64,000 nt of DNA, taken from NCBI GenBank assembly GCA_009782825.1, contig WRII01000005.1:1-64000 (forward strand), in the 5' to 3' direction. The notes under the pieces were generated by a model. It did no database searches. It saw nothing but the letters and a program-made list of their open reading frames with translations, and was not told the DNA's origin. The stretch is from Peptococcaceae bacterium (lineage in GTDB: Bacteria; Bacillota; Desulfitobacteriia; Desulfitobacteriales; Syntrophobotulaceae). The position numbers and the translations under genes are program-made. Below, one piece after another: positions 1-7,625 of the stretch; position 1 is the stretch's first letter; the number at the start of each line of letters is the position of its first letter.

Positions 1-150
1 TTCTTAGCGACGGCGCGGCAAAATTCGACTGTTTGAACGCAGCGCAGCGGAGTGAGTTTCGAAATTTTGCTGCAGAGGAGCTTAGAAGCGCACAATCCCA
101 TAGAATCGAGCGCGTTAAATGTTTGCCCGCTCTGTGTGGCCGGCTTCAAG
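1..150. repeat. right part of a dispersed palindromic repeat
   Basis: The stretch ends in GAGCGCGTTAAATGTTTGCC followed by a CGCTCTG...GGCCGGCTT tail. This closely matches the right end of a palindromic element at 54776-54911, which has GAGCGCGTTAAATGTTCGCC followed by CCCTCTGCTTGCCCGCCTT. Inside it, a GCAAAATT... arm near 18 and a ...AAATTTTGC arm near 62 can pair imperfectly, as the inner arms do in the other copy. The left outer arm would lie outside the window. I see no gene here. Confidence 0.5.
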
Positions 151-290
151 GAACAACCCCGTGTTCTGGAATATTCTGCTACAACAATTAATTGGTACGC
201 CCAATATTATGAGTTCCATTCGACACAAACAACGGAATTGTAGTATACTTATTGCAGCAGGATGGAAAAAATCAAAGGAGAATTTTCACA

Positions 291-881
291 ATGGGCAACG
301 CAACATTGTTTTTCCAAAGAAATCCAATGCAATTTTTATTAACATCACATCTAAATTGTCTTGTTGACAATGCGATCAGATATCAAATTCCCCCGAATAA
401 GCCGATAGAAATCGAGTTGGCTCCCGGGCTGCATATGGTGCAAATGTCCTTTTCATACATGGGGAACGAATGTGGTATGGCATCTGTTCAGGCCATTATA
501 GAACCTGGCAAGCAATATCAGATGATTTATAGGCCTCCGCTTGTTGTTTATCAAGGCGGAACCATCTCCATATATGTTGTCGGTGGTGATCCGCAAATGC
601 ATGATGTGCATGATGCCAACTTATTTCAAGCAAATCCCATACAGCACATAGAATACAAGAGAAGTCAAAAAGGACTCGCCATGGCTTCTCTCATATTAGG
701 CATTATTTCATGCCTTCTGCCATGTATTGGTGTCATTACTGCAATTGTGGGATTGTCTTTGGGGTTCACAAGCCTGGCACAGCAAAAAGGGGGTACAGGT
801 ATGGCTTGGGCAGGAATGATATTAGGCACTCTGGGTATGATCATATCGGCTGTTGTCCCTTTTTTAGTGTGGTTTCTATGA
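291..881 (+). CDS. DUF4190-type membrane protein
   Basis: A 196-residue protein of unknown function. The N-terminal ~110 residues are soluble and rich in beta-strand-like sequence. The C-terminal ~60 residues hold two hydrophobic segments with small-residue motifs (GLAMASLILGIISCLLPCIG and GMAWAGMILGTLGMI), the pattern of DUF4190 membrane tails. I chose the ATG at 291 because AAAGGAG lies about 10 nt upstream; an in-frame start at 252 has no comparable ribosome site. It converges on tsaD with only 18 nt between the two stops and no clear terminator. The N-terminal half may bind a ligand or sense the cell surface, but that is a guess. Confidence 0.75.
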   Translation: MGNATLFFQRNPMQFLLTSHLNCLVDNAIRYQIPPNKPIEIELAPGLHMVQMSFSYMGNECGMASVQAIIEPGKQYQMIYRPPLVVYQGGTISIYVVGGDPQMHDVHDANLFQANPIQHIEYKRSQKGLAMASLILGIISCLLPCIGVITAIVGLSLGFTSLAQQKGGTGMAWAGMILGTLGMIISAVVPFLVWFL

Positions 882-899
882 GAATAGCCAATTCCCTGT

Positions 900-1994
900 T
901 CAGAACCCCAGCCCCGGCACAGCGTTGAGAGTCCAAGGCGACACCCTGTCCGCCAGATAATAGTAATAACCGGCGGTGGCGACCATAGCCCCGTTGTCTG
1001 TACACAGGGACACGGATGGAACATATAAAGGAAGATATTGGTATGGGTGCTGACTTTGCCGTTGGCTCTGCCATTGACTTTGGTTTCGGCTCTCCCGTTG
1101 ACCTTGGTTTCGGCTTTGCCCTTGTGTTTCGACGGCCAAAGCTTGTCTGAGGGCGCTGTTAGCCGCGACTCCCCCAGCCAGAGCCAAGGCGCGGGTATCA
1201 GGAAAGTGATCCAGGGCCAGGCGTATTTTGGCCAGCAGAACATCAATGACAGCACGCTGAAAGGAAGCGGCCACATCTTCGGTATTCAGAATATGCCCTT
1301 TCATACGGGCCGTGTTGAGAAGATTAAGCACAGCAGACTTAAGTCCGCTGAAACTGAAGTCTAAACTTCCCGGTTCGAGCAGGGAACGCGGCAGCTCGAA
1401 GGCCATTTCATTCCCCCGGGCCGCCGCGCGTTCAATAGGAGGGCCGCCGGGGTAACCAAGATTCAAAGTGCGGGCCACTTTGTCAAAAGCTTCACCAGCG
1501 GCGTCATCACGGGTACGGCCTACAACGCGGTAGGTCAGGTAGTCCTCAAAATACAGGATATTGGTATGCCCCCCTGAAGCCAGAAGCGCCAAGAGAGGAA
1601 ATTCCATATGGGGGTGCTCAAGAAGATTGACCAGAACATGGGCTTCTAAATGGTTAACACCAATCAGCGGGAGACCGGCAGCAAAGGCCAAAGCTTTAGC
1701 GTAGGCCACACCCACCAGAAGAGACCCGACAAGACCCGGACCGTAAGTGACAGCTACTGCGGAAAGGTCACGAAACTCCAGATGAGCCTCTTCCATGGCT
1801 TTTTCCACCACAGCATCAATGTGGAGACAGTGCTCCCGGGAGGCAATTTCCGGAACAACGCCGCCGTAAGGGTGATGCACGTCAATTTGCGAAGAAGTAA
1901 TATGACTCAGCAGCGTGTGTCCATCAGCCAGAACAGCGGCAGAGGTTTCATCACAGCTTGTCTCTATGCCTAAGATGACGGATGAAAATACCAT
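900..1994 (-). CDS. tsaD: tRNA N6-adenosine threonylcarbamoyltransferase TsaD
   Basis: Catalytic subunit of the TsaBDE complex; it transfers the threonylcarbamoyl group to A37 of ANN-decoding tRNAs. The sequence shows the Kae1/TsaD hallmarks: GIETSCDETS near residue 9, HLEAH at 115-119 (metal-binding His), ASGGHT near 139, GGVAANSALR near 274 and SLCTDNGAM near 329. At 364 residues it is longer than the usual ~335-340. The excess is a Gln/Ser/Arg/Asn low-complexity block at about residues 288-320, encoded by degenerate tandem repeats at about 1035-1133 and lying between two conserved motifs. It is the last gene of a tsaE-tsaB-rimI-tsaD run. The gene is open throughout and keeps its catalytic motifs, so it is probably functional. 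Confidence 0.97.
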   Translation of the reverse strand: MVFSSVILGIETSCDETSAAVLADGHTLLSHITSSQIDVHHPYGGVVPEIASREHCLHIDAVVEKAMEEAHLEFRDLSAVAVTYGPGLVGSLLVGVAYAKALAFAAGLPLIGVNHLEAHVLVNLLEHPHMEFPLLALLASGGHTNILYFEDYLTYRVVGRTRDDAAGEAFDKVARTLNLGYPGGPPIERAAARGNEMAFELPRSLLEPGSLDFSFSGLKSAVLNLLNTARMKGHILNTEDVAASFQRAVIDVLLAKIRLALDHFPDTRALALAGGVAANSALRQALAVETQGQSRNQGQRESRNQSQWQSQRQSQHPYQYLPLYVPSVSLCTDNGAMVATAGYYYYLADRVSPWTLNAVPGLGF

Positions 1995-2018
1995 TGATAC
2001 CTCTCCATTTATTATAAA

Positions 2019-2543
2019 TCAAAGTGTAACCCACATAATCAGAGCATCCTCTTGGTTATCTGAATAATACCTGGGCCGGACCCCCATGGTGGCAAATCCA
2101 AGTTTATGATATAACCGCAGCGCAATCTCATTGGAAACCCGCACCTCCAAAGTCATGCGCGCGATACCTGTCCGAACACAATGATACATGATGGTACGCA
2201 GAAGATATTCTCCCCATCCTTTGCTCCGATACTCAAGGCCAATGGCAAGATTAGTGATATGGGCCTCGTCATAGATCACCCAGTATCCCATATAGCCAAT
2301 CACCTTTCCCTGAAACACAAGGCTGTAATAATGGGCGAGTTCATTTTCCCGCAGCTCGGATTGAAAAGAGGACAAGGACCAGGGATTGGGAAAAGACTCC
2401 TGCTCTATGGACATAACCTCAAGCAAGTCCTGCTCAGACATTTTTCGGATGGCGGGTCTATCCATATTGGTGACCCGGGGGGAGTCGTTGATAAGATGAA
2501 GATGGCGAGGGTGTGTTCTGTTTTTGTTGTTTACATAACGCAT
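2019..2543 (-). CDS. rimI: ribosomal protein bS18 alanine N-acetyltransferase RimI
   Basis: GNAT acetyltransferase of the RimI type, which acetylates the N-terminal alanine of ribosomal protein S18. Visible features are the MSIEQESFPNPWS segment typical of RimI, the acetyl-CoA loop region around EYRSKGWGEYLL, and the C-terminal RLYHKLGFATMGVRPRYY motif with the catalytic-type Tyr. The chosen ATG at 2543 gives 174 residues and has AAAGGA 6 nt upstream. The domain proper begins about 25 residues later, so a start at 2465 is possible, but it lacks a Shine-Dalgarno. It lies between tsaB and tsaD, the usual neighbourhood of rimI in Firmicutes. Confidence 0.93.
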   Translation of the reverse strand: MRYVNNKNRTHPRHLHLINDSPRVTNMDRPAIRKMSEQDLLEVMSIEQESFPNPWSLSSFQSELRENELAHYYSLVFQGKVIGYMGYWVIYDEAHITNLAIGLEYRSKGWGEYLLRTIMYHCVRTGIARMTLEVRVSNEIALRLYHKLGFATMGVRPRYYSDNQEDALIMWVTL

Positions 2544-2686
2544 ACCTAATCCTTTCCACATTCAGCCCACATAAAAACAGACAGGTCTTGAGGGTGTTGC
2601 AAAACAAATAATTTTGCAGCAAGCAGGCAAAATGATTCGTTTTGCACAATTCCATTTCCCAGTATAACAAATGACTATTAATAATT

Positions 2687-3607
2687 TCAACTTGTGGCAT
2701 GATTCTGCCTTTCTTGCTGTTTGGCCCGTTGTTCCTGTTTCAGTAAATATTGGGTCTCTGCTTCAGATAAACGTATATAATAGGGCGCGGTTTCCAGGTG
2801 TTTCTCTCGTTGTTGTGCATAAACAAATTCACGCACAACATAAGACCCTCGCGGCAAGGCCTGTTCAGGAGGCAAAATCATGGCGCGCTTTCCCAGGTGG
2901 TCCCGGATCAGCTGCCGGGTCTCTTTGCGCAGAAGCGCATCTCCGGCAAAAATGACTGTACGCGGGTATTCATGGGCGTGATCCTGAGAAAGTTCCTGAA
3001 GCTGCCGCAAGAAATTCTCCGGCGCCGCGGCACATGGAGCAATAGAGCAGAGGCGATTTTCGGGAGAACTCCAGACATAACAAGCCGCATACCATTCATT
3101 TTTTCGAGCGTCCAGAGCGACGGCGGTTACGGGACTCTCCTCTCCGCCCCAAACTATGTGTGAGGTGGCCCAGGACAGACAATCGAGAGAAAGGACACTC
3201 CACAGAGGCAAATGAAGGGCTTTCGCCAGCCCTTGAGCTGTCGCCAAGCCGATACGAATACCTGTAAAGGAGCCTGGCCCGCGGACGGCAATGATGCCAT
3301 CCAGATCCTCCAGTGTCCATCCCGCGGCAGAAAGGAGAGCCTCCAGAAACGGAATGAGCCGTTCAGAATGGGTTTGGTGATCATGCAAAAACCCTTCGCC
3401 GATCACATGAATAGCGGTCTCCTCCCCTGCCCTATCTGTAGGGCAGGTTTCTTCATCTGCATGGCGGGTTTCTTGAGCTGCATAGGTTTCTTGATCTGTG
3501 CGGCAGGTTTCTTGATCTGTACGGCAGGTTCCTTCATCTGTGCGGCAGATCTCTGCCAGAGCTAAGGCAGTAGCTTTAGTTGTGGTGTCAATTGTCAGGC
3601 ACTTCAA
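2687..3607 (-). CDS. tsaB: tRNA threonylcarbamoyladenosine biosynthesis protein TsaB
   Basis: Inactive Kae1-like partner of TsaD that scaffolds the t6A complex. The family start MKCLTIDTTT, the segment IIAVRGPGSFTGIRIGLATA (residues ~105-124) and LDCLSW are all visible. Normal TsaB has about 220-240 residues; this one has 306. Part of the excess is a block at about residues 20-64 made of 7-residue units (CRTDQET and variants), encoded by a 21-bp tandem repeat at about 3416-3550. It splits the first beta-strand from the rest of the N-terminal lobe. The C-terminus is also extended and charged (QEQRAKQQERQ). The start overlaps the end of tsaE by 20 nt, so translation is probably coupled. Confidence 0.95.
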   Translation of the reverse strand: MKCLTIDTTTKATALALAEICRTDEGTCRTDQETCRTDQETYAAQETRHADEETCPTDRAGEETAIHVIGEGFLHDHQTHSERLIPFLEALLSAAGWTLEDLDGIIAVRGPGSFTGIRIGLATAQGLAKALHLPLWSVLSLDCLSWATSHIVWGGEESPVTAVALDARKNEWYAACYVWSSPENRLCSIAPCAAAPENFLRQLQELSQDHAHEYPRTVIFAGDALLRKETRQLIRDHLGKRAMILPPEQALPRGSYVVREFVYAQQREKHLETAPYYIRLSEAETQYLLKQEQRAKQQERQNHATS

Positions 3608-4136
3608 GAGCTGTCTCCTTATCTTTTATCATCGTCCCTTTTATATTTTTCCACTGATCCCACCGGACAGCCCTATTGCCAAGAAAAGAAAGACTCATTT
3701 CGCGAGGGGCTTCGCCGCTGCCAGCCATATGGAGCTCATACCGGTCGGGGGGCAATTGGTCAGTAATAATCTGCGGCCATTCGATAAGCACAATCGTATC
3801 GTCCCTTATAAATTCCCAAATACCGATGATGTCTGCCTCCGCCGGGTCACGCAAACGATATAGATCCATATGGATCAGGTGCGCCAAGGGTATCTGAGAT
3901 CCTTCATAGAGTTGAATCATGGTAAATGTAGGACTGGTGATGGGTTCCTTGACACCTAGGGCATGACCAATCCCTTGGGCCACAAGGGTTTTTCCTGCGC
4001 CAAGGTCTCCATAAAGGCACAGGAGATCGCCGGGGTGCAAAAACATCCCCAGACGGACGCCCCAGGTATAGGTCTGGGAGGCGTTTAGAGTTTCCCAAGA
4101 ATCCCGGCATAATAAATTTGGAAGCATTATATTCAT
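3588..4136 (-). CDS. tsaE: tRNA threonylcarbamoyladenosine biosynthesis ATPase TsaE
   Basis: Small P-loop ATPase that drives turnover of the TsaBD complex. Walker A is GDLGAGKT (residues ~43-50), followed by the conserved ITSPTFTMIQLYEG and the HMDLYRLRDPAEADIIGIWE region, then LIEWPQ. At 182 residues it has an extended C-terminal tail relative to the ~150-residue family. It heads the tsaE-tsaB-rimI-tsaD cluster. Its start lies about 50 nt downstream of the amidohydrolase stop on the same strand, so the five genes may be co-transcribed. Confidence 0.95.
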   Translation of the reverse strand: MNIMLPNLLCRDSWETLNASQTYTWGVRLGMFLHPGDLLCLYGDLGAGKTLVAQGIGHALGVKEPITSPTFTMIQLYEGSQIPLAHLIHMDLYRLRDPAEADIIGIWEFIRDDTIVLIEWPQIITDQLPPDRYELHMAGSGEAPREMSLSFLGNRAVRWDQWKNIKGTMIKDKETALEVPDN

Positions 4137-4185
4137 AGCGTCTTATCCATGACATCCATTCATTTCATCCAAACATTTCATCCCA

Positions 4186-5469
4186 TCATTTTACCCAGGT
4201 TCCATCAATCATAACCGCCTTGGCTTCTGCTTCCCAACTTAAAGGACGATGACTCCAAAGGACAAGATCGGCATCTTTCCCGGACTCCAAAGACCCGACA
4301 CGGTGGGAAACGCCCAGAAGTTCAGCGGGCCAGATGGTGATCGCTTTGAGGGCATCCTCTTCTGTCATACCGCTGCGGACCGCTAAGGCTGCGCATAAAG
4401 GCAAATATTCAATAGGAATGACACCGTGGTCTGTCACAATAGCGACTTTGATACCCTGTTTGACTAAAACCCCTGGTGTGCCGAAAGTTCTATCCTTGAG
4501 CTCAACTTTGGCCCGGGAGGTCAGAGAGGGTCCTATCACTGCACCGTAGGGATACGCCGCCAAAATATCAGCGATTTTATGCCCGTCTGTACAATGATCC
4601 AGAATAAGATCCACATCGAATTCCCGGGCGATGCGGATGGCCGTCATGATATCATCGCTGCGATGAGCGTGAGCCCGCAGCGGAATGGTTTTGTTCAAAA
4701 CCAGAGCTATATTTTCCAGGCCCAAGTCCCAATCAGGCAATTTATCCGGATCGCTCTCCCCCTGCACCTTTTTCTCCACGTAATTTTGAGCGTCGGCGAG
4801 AGCTTGGCGCAGCAAAGCGGCCGTACCCATGCGCGTCATGGGCATCTTCTTTTGTTCGCCGTAGACCATTTTGGGGTTTTCTCCAAAAGCGACCTTAAGG
4901 CCGGCTGGGTCGCGCAGGATCATATGGTCAACGACGCGCCCCGCTGTTTTGAGCACAACTCCGGTTCCGCCGATTACATTGGCGGAACCCGGACATGTGA
5001 ACACTGCTGTGACTCCGGCCTGTCTGGCGTCTTGGAACCCCACATCCTCAGGGTTAACACCATCCAAAGCTCTGAGCTGGGGCGTCAGAGGTTCGGTCAT
5101 TTCGTTGACGTCGTCTCCTTCATCTCTGTAAATCTCTTCCCCGATCCCCACATGACAATGGGCGTCAATGAATCCCGGCAAAACCCAATGGCCTGTCGCG
5201 TCAACAACGGAAACAGCTTCAGCAGAAACAGCTTCAGCAGATTCTCCCTCACGGCACTCTTCACTCCCGCGGCAAAACTCTTCAATCTCGCGGCACAAAG
5301 GGGCTACGGCTTGCACAATGTTATGACAGGGTTCACAAGGGGCTTCATGTTTGAGAAGGCGGCAAATCTTCCCGTCTTCAATAAGAAGGCTGCCGTTAAA
5401 AGGGGGCTCTCCGGTCATAGACCAGATCATCCCGTTAACGACAGCAAAACGTGTAGGGGTATGCATCAC
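4186..5469 (-). CDS. amidohydrolase of the imidazolonepropionase-like group
   Basis: Metal-dependent hydrolase with a TIM-barrel fold; the substrate is unknown. Metal-ligand motifs are in order: DAHCHVGIG (residue ~102), RAHAHRSDD, LILDHCTDGHK and IVTDHGVIP. The C-terminus closes with the GSLESGKDADLVLW beta-sandwich motif of the superfamily. The N-terminal beta-sandwich carries a Cys/Glu/Ala-rich expansion at about residues 41-87, including a duplicated SAEAV unit, encoded by repetitive DNA at about 5209-5349. Homologues are often labelled imidazolonepropionase, but no histidine-utilisation genes are nearby, so I do not claim that reaction. Confidence 0.88.
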   Translation of the reverse strand: MMHTPTRFAVVNGMIWSMTGEPPFNGSLLIEDGKICRLLKHEAPCEPCHNIVQAVAPLCREIEEFCRGSEECREGESAEAVSAEAVSVVDATGHWVLPGFIDAHCHVGIGEEIYRDEGDDVNEMTEPLTPQLRALDGVNPEDVGFQDARQAGVTAVFTCPGSANVIGGTGVVLKTAGRVVDHMILRDPAGLKVAFGENPKMVYGEQKKMPMTRMGTAALLRQALADAQNYVEKKVQGESDPDKLPDWDLGLENIALVLNKTIPLRAHAHRSDDIMTAIRIAREFDVDLILDHCTDGHKIADILAAYPYGAVIGPSLTSRAKVELKDRTFGTPGVLVKQGIKVAIVTDHGVIPIEYLPLCAALAVRSGMTEEDALKAITIWPAELLGVSHRVGSLESGKDADLVLWSHRPLSWEAEAKAVMIDGTWVK

Positions 5470-5486
5470 CTATGTACCTCCAAGGT

Positions 5487-5837
5487 CTATATATCAGTGA
5501 GATTGAGACTCACATTGATTGCATTATTGACAAACCCCATGACTTCATCATCAAGGACGGCTACCTTCTCTTTCAGCCGGCTTTTGTCGATGGTACGTAT
5601 TTGTTCAGTCAGAATAACAGAATCCTTTTCCAGTCCGCTTCGTTGTGCGCGAACCTCCACATGAGTGGGAAGTTTGGCTTTGGAAATCTGCGACGTAATC
5701 GCCGCAATTATGGTTGTCGGGCTGTATTGGTTGCCAATATTATTCTGTATGACCAAAACGGGTCTCGTACCGCCCTGCTCCGACCCCACCACAGGGTTGA
5801 GCTCGGCATAATATATTTCCCCGCGTCTAATACTCAT
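5487..5837 (-). CDS. ndoA: type II toxin, endoribonuclease NdoA (MazF/PemK family)
   Basis: mRNA interferase toxin. The family signature is plain: [29 protein letters not shown], then TIIAAITSQ and [13 protein letters not shown]. It has 116 residues from the ATG at 5837, the usual size; a GTG four codons earlier (5849) is the alternative. The start overlaps the end of the antitoxin gene by 11 nt, consistent with coupled translation. In many Firmicutes this pair follows alr; here the only alanine racemase lies about 22 kb away as a MurF fusion. Confidence 0.95.
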   Translation of the reverse strand: MSIRRGEIYYAELNPVVGSEQGGTRPVLVIQNNIGNQYSPTTIIAAITSQISKAKLPTHVEVRAQRSGLEKDSVILTEQIRTIDKSRLKEKVAVLDDEVMGFVNNAINVSLNLTDI

Positions 5838-6120
5838 ATCCAGCAGCACTCCATAGTTTATGACTATTATAATAAATGACGTTGGCTTCTTCTTCTACTA
5901 TGGACAAATCTTTGGCAATGGTCAGATTGATGGTCGCCATTTCCAGATATCCTTGACGCATTTGTTCTACTAATCCTTCTCGCTTATGTTGCTTAAGTGC
6001 ATTGCGGATTGCTTCCCGAATAAATTCGCCGCGATCTTGGTGCTCCAAAGCGACAATATCATCAACTTCGGCAACAAGATTTTCAGGCAAATGAATGACA
6101 ATTTTAGTCGTATCCGACAT
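5827..6120 (-). CDS. ndoAI: antitoxin NdoAI (ribbon-helix-helix, MazE-type)
   Basis: Antitoxin partner of NdoA. The N-terminal ~45 residues have the ribbon-helix-helix pattern [18 protein letters not shown] followed by [12 protein letters not shown], and the acidic C-terminal part would wrap the toxin. It has 97 residues, as expected. RHH antitoxins of this type usually repress their own operon, so an operator is expected just upstream (6121-6200), though I cannot point to a specific site. Confidence 0.93.
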   Translation of the reverse strand: MSDTTKIVIHLPENLVAEVDDIVALEHQDRGEFIREAIRNALKQHKREGLVEQMRQGYLEMATINLTIAKDLSIVEEEANVIYYNSHKLWSAAGYEY

Positions 6121-6555
6121 TACCTAGCCCCCCACTCGCTGATATTACCATTATATACGTTGAAAGGCTAAAGTGTCAATGGAAGACTGAGAAAAATAGG
6201 TAGATTCACGTCAAATAAAAGAAATTATAGAAAAATATAAGAGGAATGTGATACCCTTGTCCAAGGAGATTACCAATTAATCCTAAATAGTGGGTATTTT
6301 TAGGAATTACTCCTTATATTATTCCATATCCTTTGCTTTGGTTATATTCTATCCCCTGCTTTATAACTTGTCCAATGTGAACTCTGTCCATACAGATCTC
6401 ATCTTAAGAAATTATGGTAGAAACTTGACATCCTTTCAGATATCGAGTATTTTTATTACAATAAATCACGCAATTCGGCATTTATATTGATATTTCTTAA
6501 TTTTTCAATAATTTATGCCCTGATTTATAGCAATTCTTTAAGAGGAGGAGTACCT
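6121..6555. other. AT-rich intergenic region without a supported gene
   Basis: This stretch of about 430 bp should hold the promoter of the minus-strand ndoAI/ndoA pair and that of the plus-strand DUF4234 gene. It is AT-rich. The only open frame (6290-6490 plus) has no Shine-Dalgarno and a biased, hydrophobic AT-driven translation, so I do not count it as a gene. A small CCTTGTCCAAGG palindrome lies near 6254. Confidence 0.4.
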
Positions 6556-7035
6556 ATGAACAGACAAATGTATCAGGACGCACCGGAAGCACATCGCAGA
6601 GAGACATATCAAGGAGGCGTCTATCAGGGGGCGCCCATGAGGCAGCTTAACACGAGACGGGGATTATTGAAACTCATCTTGCTCTCAATCGTGACACTGG
6701 GTATTTATTCAATCGTTTTTTGGAGCGGACTTTCCAGCGACATCGACACAATTGCCGGTCGATATGATGGAAGGAAAACCATGCATTATTGTTTGCTGTA
6801 TTTCTTGGTTGGACCCATTACTCTCGGGATTGCCTATTTATTCTGGAATCATAATATATCTGGAAGAATGGGAAATGAATTGATGCGCCGGCGTATCAAT
6901 TACAGTTTTGGCGCTTCTGATTTCTGGCTTTGGGATATTCTTGGTTCATTGATTTTGATTGGCCCCTTTGTTTATGCTCATAAAATAGCCAAAGCCGGCA
7001 ATTTACTGGCTCAAGACTATAATAGTAAAGGATGA
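6556..7035 (+). CDS. DUF4234 family membrane protein
   Basis: A 159-residue protein of unknown function. A polar, Tyr/Gln-rich N-terminus (about 30 residues) precedes hydrophobic segments at residues ~37-57, 75-98 and 128-150. The sequence LLSIVTLGIYSIVFW is typical of DUF4234 proteins. I chose ATG 6556 because AGAGGAGGAG sits about 6-14 nt upstream; the longer open frame from 6487 has no support. It stands alone on the plus strand ahead of the arsR-cadA promoter. Confidence 0.8.
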   Translation: MNRQMYQDAPEAHRRETYQGGVYQGAPMRQLNTRRGLLKLILLSIVTLGIYSIVFWSGLSSDIDTIAGRYDGRKTMHYCLLYFLVGPITLGIAYLFWNHNISGRMGNELMRRRINYSFGASDFWLWDILGSLILIGPFVYAHKIAKAGNLLAQDYNSKG

Positions 7036-7076
7036 GCGCCTCTGGCATCTATCTAACATCTATGACAATATCTTCC

Positions 7077-7160
7077 GATATATTCCGGAATATCTCTTGA
7101 CCTCACGCTCCATAAGGTATATAATGCAATTATAGTTGATCAGTTGTTCAATCATGATAT
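7077..7160 (+). promoter_or_regulatory. sigma-A promoter and likely ArsR operator of the arsR-cadA unit
   Basis: A -35 TTGACC (7097-7102) and a -10 TATAAT (7120-7125) are separated by exactly 17 bp. Just upstream is the near-palindrome GATATATTCCGGAATATC (about 7077-7094). Downstream of the -10 lies the dyad TTGATCAGTTGTTCAATCA (about 7137-7155), placed where a CzrA/CmtR-type repressor would block transcription. The promoter call is direct; assigning the dyads to the repressor is inference. Confidence 0.75.
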
Positions 7161-7232
7161 TATCTTCTCCAGAAAGGTGGGTTTAACATACAACCTCATA
7201 ATCACCCAGACACGATCCGCTGCGACTGTAAT

Positions 7233-7562
7233 GTGATTCATCATGACGTGGTCAACGATGTCCAAAAACACATGCCTCCCGAAGAAGACCTGATGGAATT
7301 GGCTGATCTGTTCAAAGTTTTTGGCGATTCCACCCGTGTACACATTGTTTATGCGCTCTTTCGGGCAGAAATGTGTGTCTGTGATATCGCTGTGCTTCTC
7401 AATATGACAAAGTCGGCCATCTCCCACCAGCTCCGCATATTGCGCCAGGCCCGTCTTGTCAAGCCTCGCAAAGAGGGCCGCACCGTGTTTTATTCTTTGG
7501 ATGATGAGCATGTCACTACGATTTTTGCCCAAGGGCTGCTGCACATCTCCCATGACCACTAA
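7233..7562 (+). CDS. ArsR/SmtB-family metal-responsive repressor
   Basis: Winged-helix repressor that releases DNA on metal binding. ELADLFKVFGDSTRVHIVYAL, the CVCDIA motif and the recognition helix NMTKSAISHQLRILRQARLV are all present, with a C-terminal HDH. The coordinates use a GTG at 7233 that has no ribosome site. The frame is open upstream to a TGA at 7155 and encodes HNHPDTIRCDCNV, a Cys-containing N-terminus of the kind found in this family. The only start-like codon behind a good Shine-Dalgarno (AAAGGTGG at 7173-7180) is ATA at 7188. The real protein may therefore start at 7188 and have 124 residues. It precedes a Zn/Cd/Pb-type ATPase, which suggests the ligand. Confidence 0.93.
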   Translation: MIHHDVVNDVQKHMPPEEDLMELADLFKVFGDSTRVHIVYALFRAEMCVCDIAVLLNMTKSAISHQLRILRQARLVKPRKEGRTVFYSLDDEHVTTIFAQGLLHISHDH

Positions 7563-7600
7563 CCACTGATCACTGACCACTTGCGGGCGCAGCCCGCGTT
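7553..7600. repeat. dispersed repeat family 2, short copy
   Basis: TGACCACT/AACCACTGATCACTG units are followed by the palindrome TTGCGGGCGCAGCCCGCGTT. The same arrangement occurs at 39782-39917, 46208-46297 and 57540-57616. This copy begins inside the 3' end of the arsR gene, so the final HDH codons and stop are made of repeat sequence. It fills the arsR-cadA spacer and could form a hairpin in the transcript. Confidence 0.8.
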
Positions 7601-7625
7601 AGATAAATCACAGGAGGACAAGGTT

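Noticed and set aside
665-1276. Minus-strand frame overlapping the DUF4190 gene and tsaD end
   Set aside because: It overlaps two supported genes and carries no recognisable domain.
4579-5664. Plus-strand frame opposite the amidohydrolase
   Set aside because: It is a shadow of a conserved minus-strand gene and shows no domain.
6290-6490. Small membrane-protein ORF in the 6.1-6.5 kb gap
   Set aside because: No ribosome site, AT-driven hydrophobic composition and no supporting context.
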